Shown here one piece after another: positions 7,105-14,380 of a stretch of 32,339 nucleotides of DNA. This DNA is from an uncultured Collinsella sp. (GTDB taxonomy: Bacteria; Actinomycetota; Coriobacteriia; Coriobacteriales; Coriobacteriaceae), in assembly GCA_959602645.1 (NCBI GenBank), contig CAUGTZ010000028.1:1-32339 (forward strand). The letters are read 5' to 3'. Under the pieces are notes generated by a model. It ran no database searches and was not told the origin of the DNA. It was given only the letters and a program-made list of their open reading frames with translations. The position numbers and the translations under genes are program-made. Each line of letters begins with the position of its first letter. The stretch's first letter is position 1.

Positions 7105-7755
7105 TTAACGCACTGCCTTAACTACCGCCGGCAGCTCAAAGAGCGTATCGAGCACGGCCTCGCAGCCGTCCGCCACGTCCTGCGGCAGCGGCACGATATC
7201 GGGGACGGCAAAGACGTGGCAGCCGGCCGTGATGCCCGAGACGCAGCCGTTGCGGGAATCCTCGACCACGGCGCACTCCTCGGGAGCAAAGCCCGCGCGC
7301 TCGCAGGCAAGCAGATACATCTCGGGGTCGGGCTTGCCGTGCACGACGTCCTCGCCGAAGGTCACCGTCTCAAACTTGTCAAAGAGACCGACCGTCTTGA
7401 GGTTGCGCTCGGCCGCAACGCGGCGCGACGACGTCGCAAGGCCCACGTGATAGCCCGCGGCCAGCAGCTCGTCGAGGCACTCGGCGGCGCCGGCCTTAAG
7501 CTCCAGGTCGGTCTTGGCCATCTCAGTGTGAAGCTCAATGTTGCGGGCAAAAATCGCGTCGGCGGTTTCGCCCTTGCCGTAATGTGCCTCAAGGATGTCC
7601 TTAACATCGGCATTCGAACGGCCGATAAACTGATGGATTAACGCATCATCAATCGTGATCCCCAGCTCGGCCGCGCCCACCTTCCATGCCCTCATGTCCA
7701 AACGCTCGGTATCGATCAGCGTTCCGTCCATGTCAAAAATGACAGCCTTGATCAT
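7105..7755 (-). CDS. HAD-superfamily hydrolase, beta-phosphoglucomutase-like (paralogue B)
   Basis: A 216-residue paralogue of the gene at 3280-3930, with the same HAD motifs: DMDGTLIDTE at 8-17, LATSS near 107, HGKPDPE near 140 and VVEDSRNG near 164. By eye 181 of 216 residues are identical. Residues 140-194 are completely identical, while residues 41-80 of the cap differ at 18 of 40 positions. The cap controls substrate choice in this family, so the two enzymes probably act on different phosphorylated sugars. ATG 7755 follows AGGGGGCC. The gene is single between hairpin repeats; the nearby PTS operon is on the same strand but separated by a hairpin terminator. Confidence 0.92.
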   Translation of the reverse strand: MIKAVIFDMDGTLIDTERLDMRAWKVGAAELGITIDDALIHQFIGRSNADVKDILEAHYGKGETADAIFARNIELHTEMAKTDLELKAGAAECLDELLAAGYHVGLATSSRRVAAERNLKTVGLFDKFETVTFGEDVVHGKPDPEMYLLACERAGFAPEECAVVEDSRNGCVSGITAGCHVFAVPDIVPLPQDVADGCEAVLDTLFELPAVVKAVR

Positions 7756-7804
7756 ATCGGCCCCCTTCGCCGGCTTGCGTTACCGCAACCCCACCCCACT
7801 TTGC

Positions 7805-7831
7805 AACTTGTATATAACGTATATATCATAT
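7805..7831 (-). promoter_or_regulatory. 27-nt element shared by both HAD genes (copy B)
   Basis: Second copy of the element at 3986-4012, with TATATAACGTATATA at 7811-7825 and one difference in 27 nt. It ends 49 nt upstream of the paralogue B start. A 50-nt hairpin repeat begins only 6 nt further upstream. Confidence 0.6.
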
Positions 7832-7837
7832 CGCGCC

Positions 7838-7887
7838 AACCTGCTGAAAAGGGACAGGTTTATTTTGGCAAGTTTTATCTGGGGAAA
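7838..7887 (+). repeat. 50-nt hairpin repeat, copy 4
   Basis: The most diverged stem of the four copies (AACCTGCTGAAAA against TTTTGGCAAGTT), with the conserved GGGACAGGTTTATTTTGGCA core and the TTTATCTGGGGAAA tail. Confidence 0.85.
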
Positions 7888-7893
7888 CGCAGA

Positions 7894-7926
7894 CAGGGCC
7901 GCAACGTCGTATGCGTTGCGGCCCTG
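7894..7926 (-). terminator. Hairpin at the end of the PTS operon
   Basis: CAGGGCCGCAACG (7894-7906) and CGTTGCGGCCCTG (7914-7926) form a perfect 13-bp stem with a 7-nt loop, 42 nt past the stop codon of the EIIA gene. There is no T-run on either side, so it may stabilise the transcript end or need Rho rather than act as a simple intrinsic terminator. Confidence 0.6.
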
Positions 7927-7968
7927 CTCCTTGGAGAAGGATCAATAGATTGAGCGGGCTGGTTGCAC

Positions 7969-8421
7969 CTAGCCCTCGAGCCCGGCGTTGATGAGCTCGG
8001 CAATCTCGACAGGATCGGTGCTTTCGCGCACCTTGTCACGGAAGTCGGCATCCATCAGCATCACGGCAGCCTTGGAGAGCAGACGCAGGTGCGTAGTTCC
8101 AGCTTCGCCGGCGGGCACGTACAGCGCGAGTGCAACATCGACGGGCACCCCATCGAAGCTCGGCCATTCAACGGGCTCAACCAGCTTAAGCACGGCAACG
8201 CCCGGCGTGTGAATCGCGTCGCTTTTGGCATGTGGAACGGCAAAACCGGCGACAAGGCCAGTCTCAGCCTCGTTCTCGCGAGCAATAAAGGCAGCCTCTA
8301 CGGCAGATGCGTCATCGGCAAAGCCGAGCTCGATGGCCTGCTCGGACAAATAATGCAGGGCATCCTCGCGCGAGGCGGCGGTATACCCGATCGTCACTTG
8401 GTTGGCAGATACAAATCCCAT
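7969..8421 (-). CDS. PTS EIIA component, fructose/mannitol type
   Basis: A 150-residue cytoplasmic phosphocarrier of the PTS_EIIA_2 family. GFAVPHAKSDAI carries the active-site His64, which accepts phosphate from HPr and passes it to the EIIB cysteine of the partner transporter. ATG 8421 has AAGGAAGG upstream. It is the last gene of the minus-strand operon and follows the transketolase C-terminal subunit by 12 nt. Its likely partner is the EIIBC protein at 12493-13965, which lacks an EIIA domain. Placement of EIIA at the far end, with four metabolic genes in between, is unusual. Confidence 0.92.
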   Translation of the reverse strand: MGFVSANQVTIGYTAASREDALHYLSEQAIELGFADDASAVEAAFIARENEAETGLVAGFAVPHAKSDAIHTPGVAVLKLVEPVEWPSFDGVPVDVALALYVPAGEAGTTHLRLLSKAAVMLMDADFRDKVRESTDPVEIAELINAGLEG

Positions 8422-8433
8422 GGAAAACCTTCC

Positions 8434-9372
8434 TTACAACACGGACCTGGCCGCAGCTTCGATACCGTCGGCGTCCAAACCGTACTTGTGTAGCAAATCG
8501 ACCGCAGGGCCGGACTCACCATACACATCGCGCACGCCGACGCGTCGCATCGGCACCGCATGCTGCTCCGCGAGCACCGAGGCCACAGCCTCGCCAAGAC
8601 CACCGATAATCGAATGCTCCTCGGCGGTGACCACGCGACCAGTCTTCTTGGCGCTGGCAACCACCAGGCGCTCATCGAGCGGCTTGATCGTGTGCATGTT
8701 GATGACCTCGGCATCGATGCCATCGGCAGCGAGCGTCTCGGCAGCCTCAAGCGCCTCGGCGACCATAAGGCCACAAGCGATGATGGTCACATCGGACCCC
8801 TCGCGCACGACCACGCCGCGACCAATCTTGAACTCATAGTCCTCGTGATCGTTGATGACCGGTGTTGCCAGACGGCCGAAGCGCATATAGACCGGTCCCT
8901 CAAACTCATAGGCGGCGCGCACGCAGGCGCGAGCCTCGACATCATCGGCGGGGACGATCACCGTCATGCCCGGAATCGTGCGCATGAGCGCGATATCCTC
9001 GCAGCACTGATGCGTAGCGCCGTCTTCACCGACCGAGATGCCCGCATGCGTAGCGCCAATTTTGACGTTGAGGTGCGGATACCCGATGGAATTACGCACC
9101 TGCTCGTACGCACGGCCGGCGGCGAACATAGCAAAGGTGCTCGCAAAGGCGACGTGACCCGTGGTCGCAATACCGGCGGCGAGCCCCATCAAGTTGCTCT
9201 CGGCAATGCCGGCGTCGTAGAAGCGCTCAGGGTGAGCGGCCTTAAACTTACCGGTCTGCGTGGCGGCGGCCAGGTCGGCATCGAGCACTACAAAGTCATC
9301 GCGCTCATTGCCCAGCTCGACAAGCGCCTCGCCGTAGCTAACGCGCGTGGCGACCTTCTTGACGTCTGCCAT
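8434..9372 (-). CDS. Transketolase, C-terminal subunit
   Basis: A 312-residue protein matching the pyrimidine-binding and C-terminal domains of transketolase, i.e. the second half of a split enzyme. Typical segments are GIAESNLMGLAAGIATTG near 55-72, SVGEDGATHQ near 112 and the PADDVEARA region near 139. It works with the adjacent N-terminal subunit to move two-carbon ketol units between sugar phosphates using thiamine diphosphate. ATG 9372 has GGAGGAG upstream and overlaps the preceding gene's stop codon (TAATG), so the two are translationally coupled, as expected for subunits made 1:1. Confidence 0.95.
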   Translation of the reverse strand: MADVKKVATRVSYGEALVELGNERDDFVVLDADLAAATQTGKFKAAHPERFYDAGIAESNLMGLAAGIATTGHVAFASTFAMFAAGRAYEQVRNSIGYPHLNVKIGATHAGISVGEDGATHQCCEDIALMRTIPGMTVIVPADDVEARACVRAAYEFEGPVYMRFGRLATPVINDHEDYEFKIGRGVVVREGSDVTIIACGLMVAEALEAAETLAADGIDAEVINMHTIKPLDERLVVASAKKTGRVVTAEEHSIIGGLGEAVASVLAEQHAVPMRRVGVRDVYGESGPAVDLLHKYGLDADGIEAAARSVL

Positions 9373-10202
9373 TAGAGCTCCTCCCCTGCTGCTGCGAGCT
9401 CGGCCATGGCCTGCTCAAACTGTTCATCGTTGGGCGCCTTGCCGTGCCAGCCCACCTGGTTTTCCATAAAGGAGACGCCCTTGCCCTTCACCGTCTCGGC
9501 GATAATGGCCACAGGCGAGGCGCTCACTTTGCGAGCCTCGGCAAAGGCGGCGGCAATCTGCGCCATGTCGTTACCGTCGGCGAGCTCGATCACATGCCAC
9601 TTAAAAGCGCGGAACTTGTCGGCAAGCGGCATAGCCGAGTTAACTTCGTCGATACTGCCGTCAATTTGCAGGCCATTGTGATCGACGATAGCGACAAGGT
9701 TATCCAGGTCGTGGTTGCCGGCGAACATTGCCGCCTCCCACACCTGGCCTTCCTCGCACTCGCCGTCGCCCAACAGCGTGTAGACGCGGTAGCTGTCACC
9801 CCAGTGCTTTGCGGCGAGTGCCATTCCAACCGCGGCGGAGATACCCTGACCGAGCGATCCGGTAGACATGTCGACGCCCGGCGTGTCATTCATATTGGGA
9901 TGGCCCTGCAGGCGGCTGCCGATATGACGGAGCGTCTCGAGCTCCTCCCTGGGAAAGAACCCGCGCTCGGCGAGCACGGCATAGAGTGCCGGAGCGCAAT
10001 GTCCCTTGGAGAGCACAAAGCGATCGCGCTCGGCGCGGCTCGGATTCGCCGGGTCGACATCCATTTCCTCAAAGTAGAGGTAGGTCATAATGTCGGCGGC
10101 GCCAAGCGATCCGCCCGGATGCCCCGACTTGGCGGCGTGGACGCCCGTGACAATACCGCGGCGAACCTCATTGGCAATCTTGGCCAGTTCCTGATCGGTC
10201 AT
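9372..10202 (-). CDS. Transketolase, N-terminal subunit
   Basis: A 276-residue protein equal to the thiamine-diphosphate-binding half of transketolase. The thiamine-diphosphate motif runs from GDGECEEGQVWEA (GDG at 145-147) to DHNGLQ (Asn176). SGHPGGSLGAADI at 26-38 and FVLSKGHCAPALYA at 62-75 are further family signatures. I chose ATG 10202 because AGAGGAAA lies just upstream and the product starts as in known split transketolases. Position in a PTS operon next to transaldolase suggests a dedicated pentose-phosphate branch for the imported sugar rather than the housekeeping enzyme. Confidence 0.95.
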   Translation of the reverse strand: MTDQELAKIANEVRRGIVTGVHAAKSGHPGGSLGAADIMTYLYFEEMDVDPANPSRAERDRFVLSKGHCAPALYAVLAERGFFPREELETLRHIGSRLQGHPNMNDTPGVDMSTGSLGQGISAAVGMALAAKHWGDSYRVYTLLGDGECEEGQVWEAAMFAGNHDLDNLVAIVDHNGLQIDGSIDEVNSAMPLADKFRAFKWHVIELADGNDMAQIAAAFAEARKVSASPVAIIAETVKGKGVSFMENQVGWHGKAPNDEQFEQAMAELAAAGEEL

Positions 10203-10223
10203 GGAGTTTCCTCTCTTGAGCAC

Positions 10224-10254
10224 GCCGGCCCGGCATAACAAATGCTGGGCCGGC
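10224..10254 (-). other. Intercistronic hairpin between transaldolase and transketolase genes
   Basis: GCCGGCCCGGCAT (10224-10236) pairs with ATGCTGGGCCGGC (10242-10254) with one wobble and a 5-nt loop. There is no T-run. It lies 10 nt after the transaldolase stop codon and may control relative expression or RNA processing within the operon. Confidence 0.65.
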
Positions 10255-10264
10255 AGAACCATCG

Positions 10265-10948
10265 TTACTGTGCCTCGACGACCTTTTTCCAGTCGGCCTC
10301 GAACGAGGCAAGGCCCTGGTCGGTCAGCGGGTGATGCAGGCACTTCTTGAGAGCGACCATGGGGACGGTCGCGATATCGGCACCGAGCAGCGCCGCCTGG
10401 GTCACGTGATTGGGCGTGCGGACAGATGCGGTGATGATCTCGACGGTGTCGTCGACGTTCTTGCCGGTCCAGTCATAGTTCTTGATGCAGGTCACAACGT
10501 TGTCGAGCTGCGAAATACCGTCCTCGGCGATGTCGTCAAAGCGGCCGACAAACGGGCTGATGTAGCGGGCACCGGCGTTGGCGGCCATAAGGGCCTGCGT
10601 CGGCGAGAAGACGAGCGTCATGTTGACACGCACGCCCGCGTCGGCCAGCGCGCGGCAGGCGGCGAGGCCGGCCTCGCAGACGGGGAGCTTGACCACAATG
10701 TTGGGGGCGAGGGCAGCAAGGCGCTTGCCCTCCTCGATCATGCCCTCGGCCGTGGTGGCGGTAGACTCGGCAGACACGGGCAGACCCTCGCAGAGCTCGG
10801 CAATCTTGAGCATATGGGGCTCAAAGTCGGCGAGCTTACCGCCGGTCTTGGCATACAGGGACGGATTGGTGGTAACACCGGCCAGGCAGCCCCAGCTCTT
10901 GGCCTCGGCGATCTCGTCAAGGTTGGCGGTATCGATAAAGAACTTCAT
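10265..10948 (-). CDS. Transaldolase, small (TalC-like) type
   Basis: A 227-residue class I aldolase-fold enzyme of the transaldolase/fructose-6-phosphate aldolase family. The Schiff-base lysine is Lys87 in NIVVKLP, and FIDTANLDEI and GVTTNPSL are N-terminal signatures. Residues that separate the subfamilies favour true transaldolase: Glu61 (in SAEST) where E. coli FsaA has Gln59, and Phe133 (in SPFVGR) where FsaA has Tyr131. It would exchange dihydroxyacetone units between sedoheptulose-7-P, fructose-6-P, erythrose-4-P and glyceraldehyde-3-P. ATG 10948 lies 9 nt after AAGGAG. It forms a pentose-phosphate module with the two transketolase genes downstream. Confidence 0.93.
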   Translation of the reverse strand: MKFFIDTANLDEIAEAKSWGCLAGVTTNPSLYAKTGGKLADFEPHMLKIAELCEGLPVSAESTATTAEGMIEEGKRLAALAPNIVVKLPVCEAGLAACRALADAGVRVNMTLVFSPTQALMAANAGARYISPFVGRFDDIAEDGISQLDNVVTCIKNYDWTGKNVDDTVEIITASVRTPNHVTQAALLGADIATVPMVALKKCLHHPLTDQGLASFEADWKKVVEAQ

Positions 10949-10987
10949 GGTGCAAACTCCTTCGGAGGAATCCAAAACTCAAAAGAA

Positions 10988-11014
10988 AGGACAAAGGGGA
11001 TGCCCCTTTGTCCT
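10988..11014. other. Intercistronic hairpin, 12-bp stem
   Basis: AGGACAAAGGGG (10988-10999) pairs perfectly with CCCCTTTGTCCT (11003-11014) around a 3-nt loop, between the GatZ-like and transaldolase genes. The AGGACA/TGTCCT ends resemble the GGGACA hairpin families elsewhere in the window. Confidence 0.65.
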
Positions 11015-11018
11015 ATGT

Positions 11019-11054
11019 GCCGGGCCTGCAGCTGGGACATGCCCCAGGCCCGGC
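11019..11054. other. Second intercistronic hairpin
   Basis: GCCGGGCCTG (11019-11028) pairs perfectly with CAGGCCCGGC (11045-11054), only 4 nt after the previous hairpin and 19 nt past the stop codon of the GatZ-like gene. The two in tandem could partly terminate or protect the upstream message. Confidence 0.65.
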
Positions 11055-11073
11055 GTCGTGTAGGAAAAACTAC

Positions 11074-12348
11074 TTAGTCCTCGAGAGCCTTCTCGATGCG
11101 GCTCGTGACGCCCTTGAGGTTAAGACCGACGACATACTGCTTGATCGGGCGCTTGATGTGCTCGATCACAAAGCGCTTGCCGTCGATGTCTTGGGCAGCG
11201 AGGTTGCGATAGAGCTTCTCGACCTGCTCCTTGACCTCGGGATCGTTGAACGCGTAGTGGCCGGAGACATCCAGAATCTTCAGGCTGAGCTCGTCGTCGG
11301 CCAGAATGTCGTCAACCTGCAGGTTGACATCGTCGCCAGTCATCCACTTGCGCCAGCGCTCGGTCTTGATGGCCTTGACCAGCAGCGTGTGATACAGGTC
11401 GGAGGGGTCGTCGCACAGGCCGTTGTCGACCAGAATCTGCTCGGTAGCGCAGAGCTTGAGGTAGGCGCGGGTCTCCTCGGTGCCGTACTGAGGGGCGACA
11501 TTGGAGGCCGTCACGTGAGCCGGGATGTGCTCGAGCAGCGTCGCGTCGTCCAGGTAGTCGGCGTTGTGCTCCTTCAGGCCCACGCCGTAGCGCTTTGCCA
11601 TGTCGGCGAGCTCGCGGGCGTTCTTAAAGTTGTAATGGCCGACCTGCTCGGTCCAGCGGGTAAGCGTGCCGGTCTGACCGACGATAAAGGTGGGCATGGG
11701 GCAGCCGCGCTTCTCGAGCTCGGGCTGCAGCTGAGAAATGAACTCCTCGTACTTACCGGTAGAGGTCAAGCCGCCATTGGTCTCCTCGGTACCGACCTCA
11801 TAGGCGACCTCGGGCAGGTTATGCTCGCGACGGTATTGCTCAAGGTAGTCGATAAGATCGATCGTGCGGCGAAGCACCACGTCGAGCGGAATAACCTTGC
11901 CGATCTGATAGGGGTCCTTGGTGGGGTCGACCATCAGCAGGTCAAAGCCCGCCTCCATGTCGGCGACAAAGGACTTGCGGGCGAGCTCCATGGCCTCGTC
12001 CTCGGGCAGGTGGGCGTTACGCTCCTCGTCGCGCTGCCACGGACCGCCGTGATCGCGGCACAGGTAGTACGGACCGGTGTAACCCACCTCGTCGGCAACC
12101 TTCTTGATGTCGGCGGCAAAGCGCGTCTGGTCCCAACCGTTGACGTAGCCGGCGCCCATCTCGTCCATATCGACCTGATTGCGGCTGGCAATAAACATGG
12201 GCGGGAAATCCTCGTCCTTGGCAAGCTCGAACACGGCCTGAATCAGGTTGGGGCTCATGGGGCCAATGCCGACCATGGTTGCGTGATCGCCGCTATCCTG
12301 CAGCTTGAGCATGCCCTGAACGGCCTGGCGGATGGTGAGGTTGGACAT
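11074..12348 (-). CDS. gatZ: GatZ/KbaZ-family protein (tagatose-bisphosphate aldolase subunit or ketose-phosphate epimerase)
   Basis: A 424-residue protein that looks full length for the GatZ/KbaZ family, a TIM-barrel class II aldolase relative. Segments such as FIASRNQVDMDEMGAGYVNG, CRDHGGPWQ and YEVGTEETNGG are typical. In E. coli, GatZ is the non-catalytic partner of GatY, the tagatose-1,6-bisphosphate aldolase. No GatY/KbaY gene is present here. Family members without that partner have been shown to act as tagatose-6-phosphate 4-epimerases, which I take as the more likely role here (inference). ATG 12348 follows GGAGAACA. It lies between EIIBC and transaldolase in the PTS operon, with hairpins in both gaps. 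Confidence 0.9.
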   Translation of the reverse strand: MSNLTIRQAVQGMLKLQDSGDHATMVGIGPMSPNLIQAVFELAKDEDFPPMFIASRNQVDMDEMGAGYVNGWDQTRFAADIKKVADEVGYTGPYYLCRDHGGPWQRDEERNAHLPEDEAMELARKSFVADMEAGFDLLMVDPTKDPYQIGKVIPLDVVLRRTIDLIDYLEQYRREHNLPEVAYEVGTEETNGGLTSTGKYEEFISQLQPELEKRGCPMPTFIVGQTGTLTRWTEQVGHYNFKNARELADMAKRYGVGLKEHNADYLDDATLLEHIPAHVTASNVAPQYGTEETRAYLKLCATEQILVDNGLCDDPSDLYHTLLVKAIKTERWRKWMTGDDVNLQVDDILADDELSLKILDVSGHYAFNDPEVKEQVEKLYRNLAAQDIDGKRFVIEHIKRPIKQYVVGLNLKGVTSRIEKALED

Positions 12349-12440
12349 TTTGTTCTCCTTCTCCAGAGGATTTTTGACAAAAGTTCCCTGGGACCCAGAT
12401 GCGGGCCCTATCAGTACGGATGGATTTTGTTGTGTAGGGG

Positions 12441-12478
12441 CGGTTGTGCGGAGTCAAATCCATCCCTCCGCACAACCG
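12441..12478 (-). other. Intercistronic hairpin between EIIBC and gatZ
   Basis: CGGTTGTGCGGAG (12441-12453) pairs perfectly with CTCCGCACAACCG (12466-12478), a 13-bp stem 14 nt after the EIIBC stop codon. No T-run follows, so read-through into gatZ is likely, perhaps with reduced yield. The rest of the 12349-12492 gap shows no gene. Confidence 0.65.
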
Positions 12479-12492
12479 GAGTCCTTAAAGGT

Positions 12493-13965
12493 TTACTTGG
12501 CCTGCTTATCGAGCGTAGGCTTCATGGCAATCAGGATTGCAGCGGCGACCACGGAGCCAATCACGATGTCCAGGCAGAACAGCGCGACGTTGTTGGTGGC
12601 AAGGGCGACGATAAAGCCACCGTGCGGGACGTAGCAGTCGATACCCTGGAAGGCGGCAAGCGCCGCGCCCACGGCAGAGCCGATGCAGATGCCGGGAAGG
12701 GTGTGACCGAGGTCCTTGACCGCGAAGGGAATGGCGCCCTCGGTAATACCGATGCAGCCCATGAACAGTGCGGAGATACCCATCTGACGATCGGCGTCAT
12801 CGAACTTATTCTTGGCGATGAGCGCAGCGAGGCCGCAGGCGATCGGGGGAATGGCGACGGCGACGCGGAACATACCGTTAGGGCCATAGATGCCGGAGGC
12901 CATGATGGCCATAGTAAAGGTCGAAGCGGTCTTGTTGATGGGGCCACCCATATCGAAGGCGGTCATAACACCAATGACCAGGCCCAGGACGACGGCGGAG
13001 CCGCCCTGCAGGCTACCGAGCACGCTGGTGAGCCAATCCATCACAAAGCCAAGCGGCGTGGCCAGGATGTAGATGTAGGCCATGCCCAGGACGAGCGAGG
13101 TCAGAATCGGGATGATCAGGATGGGCATGATGGTCTGGATGGTGTTGTTGACCTTCCAGGTCTTCATCCAGCGGACAAAGTAGCCGCAGATGACAGCCAT
13201 GATCATGGCGCCCAAGAAGCCGGTCGAAACGCTGTTGCCACTCGGGGTGACGACGGCGTTGTTGACCAAGTAGCCCAGGACGAAGCCGGGGGCAAGTGCG
13301 GGCTTACCGGCCATCGAGTAGGCGATGTATGCCGCAAGCACCGGAATCATCATAGAGATGCCGGCCATGCCGATGGTGTTAAGGCTCACCATCAACGGGT
13401 TGGTGACCTCCATGCCGCTAGCACCGGCAGTACCGGATGCCAACGAGAAGGCGAGGAACACGCCACCGATAACGACAATGGGGATAAAATAGGAAACGCC
13501 GGTATTGAATGCATTGAGCAGCGTCTTGCCAGGATCGGCAAAGATAGACTGCTTGGACGCCGGTGTCGGGGCCTGCGGGGCAGCGGAGACGGCCTTCTTC
13601 TCTGCCTTGGCCTCGGCCTTGGGCGCGTCAACGGCGCCACCCGTCGCCTTGATAATCTCAACAGCCTGGTCGATGATCTTGACCGGATCGGCGATTACAT
13701 CCGAGGTACCGACCTTGAGGAACTTGCCCTCGGCCATCTTCTGCTCAAAACGGTCCTCGTTCTCGACACCCACGTCGACGGACTCCAGGAGCAGGTCGGC
13801 GGAGTCCACGTCTTCCTGCGTGAGCTCATTCTCGATACCCAGGCCACCCTGAGCCTCGACCTTGCACTCGATGCCACGGGCGGCGCATTCATCTTGAATC
13901 GCCTTCTGGGCCATATACGTGTGGGCGATACCCACGGTACAGGCGGCAACGCCTACGATCTTCAT
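12493..13965 (-). CDS. PTS EIIBC component, fructose family
   Basis: A 490-residue sugar transporter. Residues 1-100 are an EIIB domain of the fructose type with the phosphorylated Cys9 in AACTVGIAHTYMAQ. An Ala/Lys/Pro-rich linker covers about 110-150. From about 165 onwards a membrane EIIC domain shows about eight hydrophobic helices and the FDMGGPINKTASTF loop. It imports a sugar and phosphorylates it using phosphate from the EIIA at the operon's end. ATG 13965 follows AGAGGGAA and starts the EIIB strand. Fructose is the usual substrate of the family, but no 1-phosphofructokinase is present and the partner enzymes suggest another ketose or polyol. Confidence 0.92.
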   Translation of the reverse strand: MKIVGVAACTVGIAHTYMAQKAIQDECAARGIECKVEAQGGLGIENELTQEDVDSADLLLESVDVGVENEDRFEQKMAEGKFLKVGTSDVIADPVKIIDQAVEIIKATGGAVDAPKAEAKAEKKAVSAAPQAPTPASKQSIFADPGKTLLNAFNTGVSYFIPIVVIGGVFLAFSLASGTAGASGMEVTNPLMVSLNTIGMAGISMMIPVLAAYIAYSMAGKPALAPGFVLGYLVNNAVVTPSGNSVSTGFLGAMIMAVICGYFVRWMKTWKVNNTIQTIMPILIIPILTSLVLGMAYIYILATPLGFVMDWLTSVLGSLQGGSAVVLGLVIGVMTAFDMGGPINKTASTFTMAIMASGIYGPNGMFRVAVAIPPIACGLAALIAKNKFDDADRQMGISALFMGCIGITEGAIPFAVKDLGHTLPGICIGSAVGAALAAFQGIDCYVPHGGFIVALATNNVALFCLDIVIGSVVAAAILIAMKPTLDKQAK

Positions 13966-14065
13966 TGCTTCCCTCTTTTCATAGAGTTGCGTGCGCAAGA
14001 CACCGTTTGCGGAGGCCTCCGGAGCATCCCCTGCCGTTTGGACTTGCTGTCTTTTCGACAAGACC

Positions 14066-14094
14066 AATATAGGTGCTCAATTTTCTTAATGCCA
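14066..14094 (-). promoter_or_regulatory. Candidate promoter of the PTS operon
   Basis: On the minus strand TGGCAT, a 17-nt spacer and TATATT form a plausible promoter about 100 nt upstream of the EIIBC start. Just downstream lies a small palindrome (TTGTCGAAAAGACAG, about 14048-14062) at a position where a repressor could block initiation. Confidence 0.4.
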
Positions 14095-14141
14095 GCTTAT
14101 TTCGGTAAACGCGCAGGTCAGAGCGTTGGTTACGCTATTTA

Positions 14142-14155
14142 GTTATGCGTTTAAC
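14142..14155. promoter_or_regulatory. Candidate LacI-type operator
   Basis: GTTATGCGTTTAAC has GTTA/TAAC arms around a central CG, the general form of LacI-family operators. It sits in the divergent region between the PTS operon and its LacI gene. Nearby GTAAACGC and GCGTTGGTTAC (about 14106-14133) form a second looser inverted pair. From 14156 to 14380 I see no other feature. Confidence 0.35.
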
Positions 14156-14380
14156 CAAAAATGAATCCTGCGATTTTACCCTCGATTTCAAAAGTCAAGA
14201 AGTATTTGATTTTCTCGGTAGACGGCAGATACGCATGCCGGTCACAAATTTCGACCCCACCCGTATACCGCATTTGTTGCATACTCATATGAAAGGAAAA
14301 GGTCGCTCACCGAAGCGCATCCCTCACCAAGACTCAAAGTCATCATGTTGGAAAATGCTCATCTGTCGGAAGGAGTCGCT

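Noticed and set aside
11019..11054. Intrinsic terminator splitting the PTS operon
   Set aside because: A good stem, but no T-run follows, and the downstream genes have no promoter of their own that I can see.
11008..14142. Very long plus-strand open frame opposite the PTS EIIBC, GatZ and transaldolase genes
   Set aside because: It is antisense to clear genes, reads Leu/Asp/Val-rich low-complexity protein with no family resemblance, and has no ribosome site. GC-rich codon use on one strand commonly leaves such open frames on the other.
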